DNA of 64,000 nucleotides, taken from assembly GCA_040954595.2 (NCBI GenBank), contig CM082584.2:13082001-13146000 (forward strand), read 5' to 3'. Source of the stretch: Balanoglossus misakiensis (lineage: Eukaryota > Hemichordata). The position numbers were made by a program, and so were the translations under genes. Under the pieces are notes generated by a model that saw only the letters and a list, made by a program, of their open reading frames with translations, was not told where the DNA came from and made no database searches. How positions within the stretch are numbered: the stretch's first letter is position 1; the number at the start of each line of letters is the position of its first letter. Shown piece after piece: positions 12,334 through 22,140 of this stretch.

Positions 12334-12925
12334 CATCATCATTGTTGTTGTTGTTGTTGTTGTTGCAACCACATACCCAAAGATGTAACAAAACAAACTG
12401 ATATTATTATATAGATTTCGTGACTTTTAAACTTGATGGACAAACAGTCCGATTCGCCTCGTAAATAAGAGTTCACTCTTCCGGAACATGAAAGTGACAA
12501 AAGCCTAGCAACACAACCGCACTGCGCTGCGTGCGCGTAAAATGTGGGCGCGGTACGTCATCGCCTACGAAACATGGTACCGCCTATACAGTTTCCAACA
12601 ACATGCAACAGTGCATCTTCAATAATAGCCGTCCCGGCAACGACTTACAAAACCGTAGCAACAATCAGAACAACTTTCACTTTCACGATTGTACCTCCAA
12701 CATGCCAAGACCAGACTCATGACAACTGCGGTGTGGTCGGTCATCAAAAATTACATGACTCGGCACATCACAACCAGTCCGTTGGGCTTTGTTCAAATAT
12801 GCTAAGCTGTTATCGTGCAAAGATTATCGTCAGAAAAGCCACGGTGTTTATATCTAAATGCTTTTTAAAATTTGCAAAATTTCCGATAGACAAGGGAAAG
12901 TGTGAATAACAACAAGGGCTCTCAC
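12103..12925 (-). other. 5' UTR intron of DNAJC14
   Basis: Bounded on the minus strand by a GTGAGA donor (12925-12920) and a TTCTTGCAG acceptor just upstream of the start-codon exon. It carries the compound GAT/TTG microsatellite at 12285-12365. No coding exon is seen inside. Confidence 0.65.
12285..12365. repeat. compound (GAT)n-(TTG)n microsatellite
   Basis: About 16 GAT units at 12285-12333, then CATCATCATT, then about 7-8 TTG units to 12365. It lies in the DNAJC14 5' UTR intron. The apparent poly-Asp and poly-Ser reading frames here come from the repeat and are not genes. Confidence 0.97.
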
Positions 12926-12975
12926 CTCAACTAAGCATCCGCCATTTTCTTTGCAAGAACAGTCAATGACGTCAT
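12926..12975 (-). promoter_or_regulatory. DNAJC14 first (non-coding) exon and core promoter
   Basis: On the minus strand the exon ends TTAGTTGAG|GTGAGA at 12926. It contains AAAATGGCGG (12939-12948), which matches the YY1 core-promoter motif and also starts a tiny upstream ORF (12945-12931: M-A-D-A-stop). A perfect CRE TGACGTCA lies at 12967-12974. The transcription start is not determined; the right boundary given here is approximate. Confidence 0.55.
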
Positions 12976-13985
12976 AGTCTCTATCACGAACGTATGCGTC
13001 CCTGTAATGTAAATACCTGTGTATCGAGGATATATATTACACAAAAATGTATAGGAAACAAAATTTCAAGTAAATTTATGACAACGTGATTTTTGGTAAA
13101 CGTTACTATGTAAATATTTATTTCTTAGCATGTTGTTAACTGCTTATGACGAACGAGGCTATACAAGGAAGCGCTCTTGAGATCAAAGGTCACCGAGGCT
13201 GTGAACACGTTTCCTATACTTTTTATATCATCGTGCTATAAAATGCCAGTAAAAGTTCTGTATAACACGATGCCCGGTAATAGCATAATGTTTGAATAAG
13301 TATCGGACCAGCTATCACGCAAGAGAGTGGCGTGAGTCATGTCCTCAGCCCTAAGTAGTCGTATTTTGCTACAGAGGGCGTAGTAGCAAGTGTCAAACAG
13401 GATATTGTGGACCTATACTGAAAAAGTTGTCAACATTGAAATCTCTGCCTTCCGAGGTTCAAACAGTCGACGACGAAGCAGACACGTACATTTACTTCTT
13501 ATTAATTGTGTTTTATACAAATCAGTATGTCAGAATAATTTATGACGGAAATTTCCCAATGCCTCCTTATAGCTGACACATTGTCAACTTCATTAAATGA
13601 TAAAAAGTAAATACGATCTTGGCGGAAAAGGATAAAAATCAGAGTGCCCCTGCAGTTAGCGTATGTAGCTTCTGGTTTATTTGACGGGCCAAAGTTTTCT
13701 GGACTGTTTCAGCGTGTTCTTTTTCATCTCTATTTTCAACTAATATGTGTTGTCATATGTTTGAATGACAGCCGACGCTTTATTTCATGTCCGACTGCAC
13801 AGTTTCAAGTTGTCTCGCGGAAGAGAAATTCGGCAACTATAATATTTCTACCAACGCCTCTGCCAACCATTGATTTATGAGCGTTGACATAACTTTCATG
13901 CTGACATCTCAAACTGGGTTCCTGTCCAACTGACCAATAAAATGCAACGACGCTAGAAGTGTTGTTGAACATACTTTCCACACAG
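12976..13985. other. intergenic region between DNAJC14 and gene A
   Basis: About 1 kb between two divergent genes. No conserved domain, RNA gene or repeat was recognised. It may hold promoter elements of both genes. Confidence 0.5.
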
Positions 13986-14072
13986 GCAGTCACTTAGCTC
14001 TGCGTGGCAGGGCTGTGTTGTCACGGCGAGCCGTAACCAACACAGCCCTGCCACGCAGAGCTAGCAGTCACT
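13986..14072. mobile_element. 69-bp hairpin (foldback MITE-like) with 9-bp target duplication
   Basis: The arms at 13995-14020 and 14038-14063 are a perfect 26-bp inverted repeat. The 17-nt centre pairs further (ACGGC-GA-GCCGT), so almost the whole 69 bp folds on itself. The element is flanked by identical GCAGTCACT at 13986-13994 and 14064-14072, the signature of insertion with a 9-bp target-site duplication. Such a length fits Mutator-like elements or, less well, hAT. It lies just upstream of the probable first-exon donor of gene A. Confidence 0.8.
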
Positions 14073-14132
14073 AAGACTCCTGAGCTGCCTGATTACACAC
14101 GGGGATCAGCTGATTCCTTAAAATTCAAAGAG
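14073..14132 (+). other. candidate 5' UTR exon of gene A
   Basis: A strong donor (CAAAGAG|GTAAGT) at 14132/14133 has no coding frame of note before it. The next acceptor-like site on this strand is TTTTCCGTAG just before 14762, 20 bp upstream of the gene A ATG. The two would remove about 630 bp. The left boundary of the exon is unknown; it could include the hairpin element. Confidence 0.4.
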
Positions 14133-14781
14133 GTAAGTCTGTTTTTATAAAACGCTTCCAGCACTACGTATTTCAGGCATACTTCTTTGCTTACAAGACA
14201 TACTAGAGTAGATCACATAATTAGTCGCGGTGTAAAGTTGGCGAAGAAAAATCCAATTTCTTCGGCCTACAGTGTCAAACTGGTCAAGGTGGACGATTTC
14301 GTTCTTTTGCGCAGTTTCACCCCAAGTCTATAGGCCTACTTGCTGAAATTCTGGTGAACCTTTCTACCCTGGCTGAAAATATGGCAGTAAATCAGGTCTG
14401 AAAACTATTGTTATTCAAGGCAAGATAATTGCTAGGTCAGAGAAACAATTTGAAAAAAATGGAAATTGCAATGGAGTCATATTGGACCATTGCCAAGTGG
14501 TGGTACCAGGTGTCCTGTTAGGGGTAAAGGTTTTCAGATAAAGATGATTGATTAGCTTTCTACATATTTGATTATTTGACAACCATATAGGCATTACTAA
14601 ATTACGGGCGCTTATAATCATTTTGTCAATAAATGAGCATATCCTAATAATGAATTCGAAATATCACTCCACTCTCGTCCCGCAAGTATCGCTCACAGAG
14701 GTCATTGAATTGTGTGATAAAGTATAAAAATGATGACAGCTTTTGCATTAATTTTCCGTAGGTGTACAGTTCTCAGAAAAG

Positions 14782-17683
14782 ATGCCCGCGGAGAGAGTCC
14801 TTGGTGATATACACACCTGGCTTTCTGGAAAAAGCAAATTTCGCAGTTACAATCTTACATTTATTTGTAAAGATGAGGAGGTGAAGGCGATGTATGAAGA
14901 GGCTGGTAGGAAAGGAAACCTTCCGTTCAACAGAAGCAAAGTTATGTTCTTGGGAGATGCCCGTGTAGGAAAAACAAGTCTCCGACGTTTGCTGACCGGT
15001 GAGACATTTCAAGAGAACGAGCCGACAACGGAAGGAATTGAGACTCAAATGTACGAATCCAAAGAAGTCGATCACAACTGGCGCGAATGTGTACAGAAGA
15101 GGTTTTCTGAATTTGAATTTGCTTCGTCTTGGTACACCGCCTTGCAGTCTTTGAAGCAAGAACTACAATCAAGAAATTCATCTGACAAGGATTGTAGAAA
15201 GTTACAATCCTCGACAGAGGTTCCAACCTTTAGCGGTGTCGCCAGTTACATATGCAAAATATACCTAATAATGGTATTCATTTGCGCAGTAACCTTGGGT
15301 GATGGTTTTGCATTTGGTATCGCTCCATTTGAATGGGCTTTATTTATTGGATATTCTTTGGTCGGTTGCGACTTTCTGACGGAGACCTATCGTTTTGGCA
15401 CTGGCTTAGCTCTCATTCTCCTTTTGGATAATTACATAAGATGTCATTTCACGTTAACAGCCATATTGTTGAATATTGAAACGTTTTGTCTGAACATAGC
15501 CACAGTGAAGTACTTCGTCTTCTGTTTACCTTTCGTCATATTCAGTTGTATATTTGGCATTCTTGATGGTGTCGGTTGTCGAAGTGGTATCGCTTTTGGC
15601 CTGTGCCTGCTGCGACCACCGGGGGCGCTCTATTCCTCTGCAGAGAATCGCATTCAGCCGGATTTTGTAGACCGCCTTCCATTGGTATTTGAAACGATAT
15701 TGGCTGTGAGCGGTCATTTTCTGGGCGTGATAATAATGCGGTGTGTGATGGTTTCATTGGGGCGAATACCCTTCTCTCGTATCTCTGACTTGGCATGGGC
15801 TACACTTGCTTTGTTATTGATCGGGGTGACTTGGTCGATATTACCATGGCTCAGCGATTACTTCCTTCCACTTTTAGTTGGTCTTCTCCATGGGTTTGGG
15901 AAAACAACAGGGAATTTCCTTGGAAGAGAAATCGATGAATCCACTGGTTTTGGGTATTTTACTCTGAAAGGAATCGGTGCAATCTTGGGATTGCTTCTCG
16001 GATTTCTGATAGGATGGTCATTTCAAGTTACAGGATGTTCGTCTTTATCCTTCCTTATCTTCATCGCCTCAGTTTTAACTCATCCTCTTGTGGAACTTTG
16101 CGGGTATTGGGAGGTGACCAGACAAGAAATCCCCGTGAGGTGTGTCAGTAAAGCAATTGGGAATCAAAGGCGAGGTTACAAGAGGATGCCAACCAGACTA
16201 AGCCTGTGGGATTTCGCGGGACAAGAACTGTATTACCATACCCACCACGTGTTTCTGGCCAGTCATGCGGTGTACCTTGTAGTGTTCAATCTCAAAGATG
16301 CAGTCCGCAATAGAACTCGACAACTTCACCGGATTCTGTTCTGGTTGCACTCGATTTCAACCCACACTGACAATAAAGATGCAGTCATTTTTCTTGTTGG
16401 AACTCACAGCGACAGTGTTGGACTCTCCGACAGGAATGACGTTTCCAATTACCTGTACGAAAATCTCTACGATAACTTTTGTGACCGTTTGGTACTGAAG
16501 AATGACAACTGCGTTGTGTTTATGGTCGAGAATTCCAACATTCACGATTATGAAGCGCAGAACATTAAAGAGCATATTCACAGAATGGTTCTGGAAGCAG
16601 ACTACATGACCGAAGAGTTTCCGATCAAGTACCTCCACTTCTATGAACTGATCATAAGCAGGCGACAAGAAAGTACGGGAAAAGGCTGCTGTCGTAGTAT
16701 TGCACGCTGCAACGAAGTCAGAGATTTCGTCCGCAGGAAATGTGGAATAACTGACGATGAGAGCTTTCATCAGTTGCTGAGCTTCTTCCATCGAGCAGGT
16801 GAGATAATCTACCATCCAGGTGATCAAACTCTCAAAGATTACGTCATCTTTGACCCACAACTACTTGTCGACGTGATGAAAACACTCGTGACTATTCCAC
16901 CTCGTTGTGAACGACATCACAGGGTTGCTCCTTACTGGCATCAGCTTGAGACGAGAGGAGTTTTACACATTTCTCTAATGGAACACATTTTGAAAGAAAA
17001 GAATCTACCAAATGATATTGTTTCGCTGTTACAAGCTTATGATCTGATATGTCCGATACCAAATCAATCCTCCACCTCAGAGGAACTGTTCAGTGTGCCG
17101 AGCCTAATGCCCCCATGCTCAACGATGAACCCCGTGGATTGGTGGACCTATGGCAAAGATGAAGAAACCTACTATTTCAACTTTGGGTATTTTCGACCCG
17201 ATGCCGTCTTCTGTCGCCTTCTAGCACGCTGTTCGAACGCAGATAAACTGACAGATTACTCGGAAACCAGACAGATATTCCTCGATGCCGGAAAATTTTC
17301 ATTTGGTTCGAAAGTCACCTTCAAACTGGAGCTTATTCATCACTTGCCGGAGCAAAACCTGATAAAGGTCACAGCACAGACAGCAACAGACAGTGACTCC
17401 AGGATGTTCATAGGCTGGGTCATAGGTCAACTGGGTATAATAAGAGAAAGGGACTTCAAATACCTGAAGTATGAGTTTGGTATTCCGTGCCCTGTACAAC
17501 AACACAACATGTTGAAAAGTGCCGAGAAGATTCACATCATTGAATTGGCGAGTGACAAGGACAGTGATCTGCCAGAGGCTGTGCCATTCCATTTTATCTG
17601 CGGAGGGCAACGTCACGTGGTAAACGTCTTCCAAAGGAAAGCTGATGTAAGGAACATTTATTTGTATCGCTATACATGCTAAC

Positions 17684-17720
<37 letters not shown>

Positions 17721-18306
17721 CTTCATCAAATGTAGCCAATAATGAGTCACTTCTGTCTTTATTTTCAGAAGCAGACCAAAATAAAATACGACACAAATAT
17801 CTGCAAAATGCCACCATTACTTCACAGGAAAATATGTAATCTGTTGAATACTGAAAGTCTTTTAGCGGGCGATTGGAAAGTTCTAGCAAGTAAGTCATTA
17901 GTTTAGAAAATGAAAACATAATTTTTGTTTCCCAAATAAATGTTGCCATACTGATAGAAACTGACTCTTATCAATTCTCTAAACTTGACCTTAAATAGTT
18001 GGGCAATACCTATTATTTAAATATCACCGACGCGAAGCATTACTATACTTCATTTCAATTTGACATACATTGATTGTTTCAGGCGAAATTGGCTGTACGG
18101 TAGAAGACGTGCAAGTGTTCGCCAGGGCCAATAATCCTACTGCTGAAGTTTTGCACTACTGGTCAACAACACACCTGACAACAATCAAGGACCTGTTGAA
18201 TGTCTTAGCAAGACCATCCCTCTCTCGCAATGACGTCATTTCAACCATTAATGAGCACATTGTTTCTTTGAAAGGCGTTATTGATAATTTGGCATTGGAG
18301 AACTAA
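14782..18306 (+). CDS. Gene A: Roc-COR-Death protein with a multi-pass membrane insert inside the Roc GTPase
   Basis: Three coding exons: 14782-17646, 17769-17889, 18083-18306; phases match; 1069 aa. Walker A GDARVGKTS is at 58-66 and switch I EPTTEG at 80-85. The G3 box DFAGQ appears only at 477-481, where a normal Roc domain needs a few tens of residues. The gap of about 390 residues contains 8-10 hydrophobic segments (roughly 153-173, 176-196, 205-230, 242-265, 300-325, 336-373, 396-414, 420-440). G4 is THSD (541-544). The COR domain follows (about 640-870; RAGEIIYHPGD, DYVIFDPQLLVDVM). The last two exons encode a Death domain (about 972-1056; DWKVLASEIG with W991, LHYW with W1022). The order Roc-COR-Death recalls DAPK1 without its kinase and ankyrin repeats. 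The function is inferred to be membrane-anchored GTPase signalling to Death-domain adaptors. The ATG is the first in the exon; upstream coding exons cannot be excluded. Confidence 0.88.
17684..17720. repeat. (GAT)n microsatellite in gene A intron
   Basis: About 12 GAT units, 38 bp after the donor of the first coding intron of gene A (17647-17768). If this short intron were retained, the frame would stop at 17680-17682, giving a 966-aa product without the Death domain. Confidence 0.95.
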
Positions 18307-19350
18307 CTAGTGAAATTCCATTATCGAATATGTAGATGAGTTGAATTTGAGCACCTGGGTGGTGTATACTTGAAAGTGAAAACAATAGACTATCGAAGAC
18401 CAGTCAAACGGGCAGATAGGCGAAATAACATACTAGAAGTTCATCTGTTCGTGCACACTATATTGCATTTCTGTCATAATTATATATGCCAGACATTTTT
18501 GCGAATGTACGGAGTTCAGTACAGTATAGAGTACAGTTCAAAATAGTGCAGTACAGATAAACAACAGAGTACACAGGAAAAAAAACGAAATCCTTGAAAG
18601 AAAGATATATATTCTCAGTTCATGAATATGTTGTGTTATTTACATACCAGAAACATAAAGGGGTAATATATGCTCACCTGTTGTTTGATGGATCGGACTT
18701 CGGCAAACCCGAATGAATGGCGCTTTCCGAAGGGTCCCGCAAATTTTCAGCGTCATCCTCGTCAACTCTTACTGGGTTTTGTTTGTACTTCACACCTTAT
18801 CGTGTTTTAGATGCATGAATAAGGTTTATGCCGTCGCTAACCAGCACGTTTCTTCCACCGTGAAAGTGATGACATGAACGAAGTGGCGCCGTACTCTTGT
18901 GTGAAAGCACCTGGTGAAGCTATAAATCGCACGTGATCACTCTCGACCAATTGAAATATCTATACAAAACAGCTGTACACGTACCAATCCCTAATTGGTT
19001 GACATGAAAGCAGTGGCTGCTAATTTAATGAAATTTTGCAAGTAGGTCAAATTCATTCAGTCAATCAATCAATCGGTCAGGAAGAAATCCAACACGAATT
19101 CATAAAGACGATTAATACTTGTTTATTATCAGATATCCACTCATATCATAATACAATTAATGTCAACCTGTTTTGTGAAATGTAAAAATTACTGAACACT
19201 TGACTTTGACAATGTAAAACTGTTATGCATGTAACTCGAATAAATTCATGGTATATAAAACTGACGCGTGCAAGAGTATAAATTGTAACAATTTCAATGT
19301 ATTGTATGGCACAACAGGTCTTACATATTTTTTACTGACGTTCTCTCAGT
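18307..19350. other. tail-to-tail gap between genes A and B
   Basis: Holds the 3' ends of two convergent genes. Minus-strand AATAAA at 19122-19127 is a plausible poly(A) signal for gene B. No clear AATAAA follows gene A closely; one lies near 19230 on the plus strand. A run of AGTACA-like imperfect repeats occurs at about 18511-18575. No Death-domain-like sequence for gene B was found on the minus strand here. Confidence 0.5.
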
Positions 19351-19383
19351 CTACGGACCAGGTTGTGGGTTTAAGTCTCGTGC
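19341..19383 (+). other. tRNA-like (SINE-remnant?) sequence forming the gene B tail
   Basis: On the plus strand GTGGGTTTAAGTCTCGT resembles a tRNA T-arm (a GTGGG/CTCGT stem with wobble pairs around a TTTAAGT loop), preceded by CTACGGACCAGG. It is antisense to the last residues and stop of gene B. No A box or full cloverleaf is present, so at most this is a truncated tRNA-derived repeat. Confidence 0.2.
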
Positions 19384-22140
19384 ATTTGTAATCTGACAGA
19401 CTACAATGCTTTGTCTCCTTGATTCACAAATGATTTTCATCCTTCCATCAAGTCGGAGAGGAAGCTCGCCATTTGTCAGCGAAATCACGTGGAGTATCTC
19501 TGGATTCTGGAACTGGGCATGCGCCTTGAAAGGACACAGAACACCAAACGTATACTCCAAATATGGAAAATCCCTCTTGCGTATCTCTTCCAAGTGCTGA
19601 TAAAGCCAGCGAATGCAGGAGCTCGAGTCTGTTGACTGCGCTTTCTGTATTCTAACTTTGATCAGGTTCTGTTCTGGTTGGTGATGCAACAGTTCCAGTT
19701 TGTAACATACTGTGGATGTTGTGAAGAAACCCACGTTTGAATAGATGTGTCTCTTAATGTTAAGGTCTGTCGCTATTGATGGCTTTTGGCAACGGGCTAG
19801 GAGACGCACGAAAACAGCATCTGGTAGAAAGCCCTTGAAGTTGATGTAAAATATGTCGTCATCTTCTTTATCTGCCCACCATCCACAGTGTCGTTCATTA
19901 CAGGGCGACAGTAAACTGGGCACGATGAACTTTCTGCTGTTTACTTCATCAGAAAGTGGACATATCAAATCATACGCCTTCAGCAAGGACTCAACAACTG
20001 GCCTTGTCAAACCATTCAAATCACTAATGTGACTTAGGAGACGTACATCAAGTATTGCTTTCTCAGTTAACATCTTCCAACTTGACTTGAGATTGTTTGA
20101 TTGCTTTTTAACTGATGGGGCCTTCATCAGATACATCATGACATCAACGAGAACTTGAGGATCTAAAATTATGAAATCTTTCAATATGTCATCATCAAAC
20201 TTGTATATTATTTCTCCGGCCTGATGGAAAAGGTTCAGCATATGTTGAAATTCATGTTCTTCTGTGATGCCATATTTGGTCTCAACTTCCTGTTGTGCTT
20301 TTCTGTAGGCATATATCATTTGTCCATCTTTCTCCGGACCCGGTTTTCTTTTCTCTTCCAAAAAGTCATAAAAATGCTCAAATCTGATTGGAATATCTTC
20401 TTTGACATAATCTGCCTCCTTGATGTATTTCAAAATGCAATTTCGAAGAATATTTGTGTCTTTATCAGGTGGTTTTGAGTTCTCAATGGGAAAGACGTGG
20501 GTGTTGTCAGAATTCAAAACCAGACGATCGTAAAACTTACTGGTTTTACTAAGTTTGTTATCAAAATATTGTGCTACCATGTCTCTCTGATTTTGGTCAA
20601 CACTATCCCTGTGGGTACCAACAAGAAAAATTACACTATCTTTGTGTTTCGCATGAGTGAAGATAGAATGTAGCCAAAACAAAATCCTGTTTAGTTGTTG
20701 TTCTAAATTGACGACTGCGTCCTCATAATTAAACACTACTAAATAAACAGCGCGATTTGGCATGAACACGTGATGGGTGCTGTAATAAATATCATCACCT
20801 GCAAAGTCCCATAGACTCAATCTTGTGGAAAGATCTTGTACACCCTTGACCAGACGACTCATAGCATCAGTGATCAACGAAATTGGAACGCTCTGTTTGG
20901 TTATTTGAAAATGCATGTAGAATTCAATTATTGGATGCATTAGGACAGAAATAATGAAAACCGATGACGGCAAGTTAAAATTATTTGGGAGCTGAAATTT
21001 CCAATCCATGAACGTACCTATAAGAATTCCTAGAAGTATTCCCCCACATTTCTTTGTACGGTATGAAGGATTAATCTTCATCTCAATTTGTCTGGCATGC
21101 AAACTTATAATTATAAAAGAAAAACAAAGTAAAATTCTTAACACAAATGAGACGAACGATTTTAACAAAAACGAAACGAACACAACAATTGCAACCAGAT
21201 ACGCCTTGTTGAATACACGCCAGACTCTTAATAAAATAACCCCCAATATAATTGCCGAGAAAAACGTTAGACCGTCAACAGTGTGTCTGCTGTCGGGAAT
21301 AAATTCCGTCCAATCGTACTCGCCACGATTTAGCAAATGTTCAGGAGGAACAAGGATACATAGCGTCAGAGCCACATTTGACCTAAAACCTGTACTCGTA
21401 ATACTGCCAAAAAGTGCTCCCAATAAAAGGGCAAGTATGATCATCAGAAAGAACCACTCATACGATGACGTATGGGTGGGTGTATGATCACTGGAAATCA
21501 ACAAATTCCCGGCAAAGTATCGTAGTAAGTGGTCAGCCGTCAATAGAAGTGGAACCACTGCTGCAAATTTATATGCACTGTAAAGATCTTCACCAGTTAA
21601 CATAAGGGAAAGAAGTGAAATCATTTCAAGTAGTCCAAAACCTAGTATAAACACATTCTTGAAAAGGACAATGTACGCTATGAACGCCAGAAGAAAGAAT
21701 TTCACTATCACAAGGCCTTCAAACATTGTCTTAAGATTCTGCGTGGTCGACTTTTGCATTGGAGGAACACGAACTTTCAATAGATGTTTAGCAGTGTACC
21801 ACGATGCTACGGACTCAAACTTATTTTTCTCATCTTCCTTAGGTTTCATCCATGTATCGTCAACTTCATTCACCTCACGTATTTGCGTCTGTATCCCCTC
21901 AGTGGAAGGTTCGTGTCTACGGAATCCCTGTCCTGTTAACTGACGCACCAGGCTTGTTTTTCCAACACGAGCATCACCCTGGAATAAAACTTTACTGCGA
22001 TTGAATGGTAACTTGCCGTTTCCTTCTGCTGTCTTGTAAACGTCTTCTACTTTCTTGACATTGGATAAAACGCCTCCGTGGGTGAGAATTGACCCGAAAT
22101 CTTCTTTCAGCCAATCTTTAGTGTTGGACGAATCTTCCAT
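19351..22140 (-). CDS. Gene B: membrane-insert Roc-COR protein lacking a Death domain
   Basis: A single long exon, 929 aa, starting at the ATG at 22140; the open frame extends 12 bp further but only to a GTG. It is a paralogue of gene A over the whole length: NGKLPFNRSKV, Walker A GDARVGKTS (55-63), EPSTEG switch I, VASWYTA, then a hydrophobic insert with about 8 segments, G3 DFAGD (445-449), THRD (509-512), and a COR domain (QAGEIIYKFDD, DFIILDPQVLVDVM). Insert landmarks are shared with A, for example GxRSxxAxxLCxLxPP and SVLxHPxxE. The residue after DxxG is Asp, where gene A and Ras have Gln. Homology to A ends around Q-I-T-N-A, the position of gene A's first splice junction; nine further residues precede a stop and no Death domain follows. 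An acceptor-like site lies just upstream of the ATG, so a 5' exon is possible. Confidence 0.88.
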   Translation of the reverse strand: MEDSSNTKDWLKEDFGSILTHGGVLSNVKKVEDVYKTAEGNGKLPFNRSKVLFQGDARVGKTSLVRQLTGQGFRRHEPSTEGIQTQIREVNEVDDTWMKPKEDEKNKFESVASWYTAKHLLKVRVPPMQKSTTQNLKTMFEGLVIVKFFLLAFIAYIVLFKNVFILGFGLLEMISLLSLMLTGEDLYSAYKFAAVVPLLLTADHLLRYFAGNLLISSDHTPTHTSSYEWFFLMIILALLLGALFGSITSTGFRSNVALTLCILVPPEHLLNRGEYDWTEFIPDSRHTVDGLTFFSAIILGVILLRVWRVFNKAYLVAIVVFVSFLLKSFVSFVLRILLCFSFIIISLHARQIEMKINPSYRTKKCGGILLGILIGTFMDWKFQLPNNFNLPSSVFIISVLMHPIIEFYMHFQITKQSVPISLITDAMSRLVKGVQDLSTRLSLWDFAGDDIYYSTHHVFMPNRAVYLVVFNYEDAVVNLEQQLNRILFWLHSIFTHAKHKDSVIFLVGTHRDSVDQNQRDMVAQYFDNKLSKTSKFYDRLVLNSDNTHVFPIENSKPPDKDTNILRNCILKYIKEADYVKEDIPIRFEHFYDFLEEKRKPGPEKDGQMIYAYRKAQQEVETKYGITEEHEFQHMLNLFHQAGEIIYKFDDDILKDFIILDPQVLVDVMMYLMKAPSVKKQSNNLKSSWKMLTEKAILDVRLLSHISDLNGLTRPVVESLLKAYDLICPLSDEVNSRKFIVPSLLSPCNERHCGWWADKEDDDIFYINFKGFLPDAVFVRLLARCQKPSIATDLNIKRHIYSNVGFFTTSTVCYKLELLHHQPEQNLIKVRIQKAQSTDSSSCIRWLYQHLEEIRKRDFPYLEYTFGVLCPFKAHAQFQNPEILHVISLTNGELPLRLDGRMKIICESRRQSIVVCQITNARDLNPQPGP

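Noticed and set aside
12164-12401. Poly-Asp and poly-Ser/poly-Asn frames
   Set aside because: Translations of the GAT/TTG microsatellite inside an intron.
18679-18776. Open minus-strand stretch ending in a good GTGAGC donor, a possible extra exon for gene B
   Set aside because: It lies downstream of the gene B stop, has no acceptor of fitting quality, and shows no Death-domain similarity.
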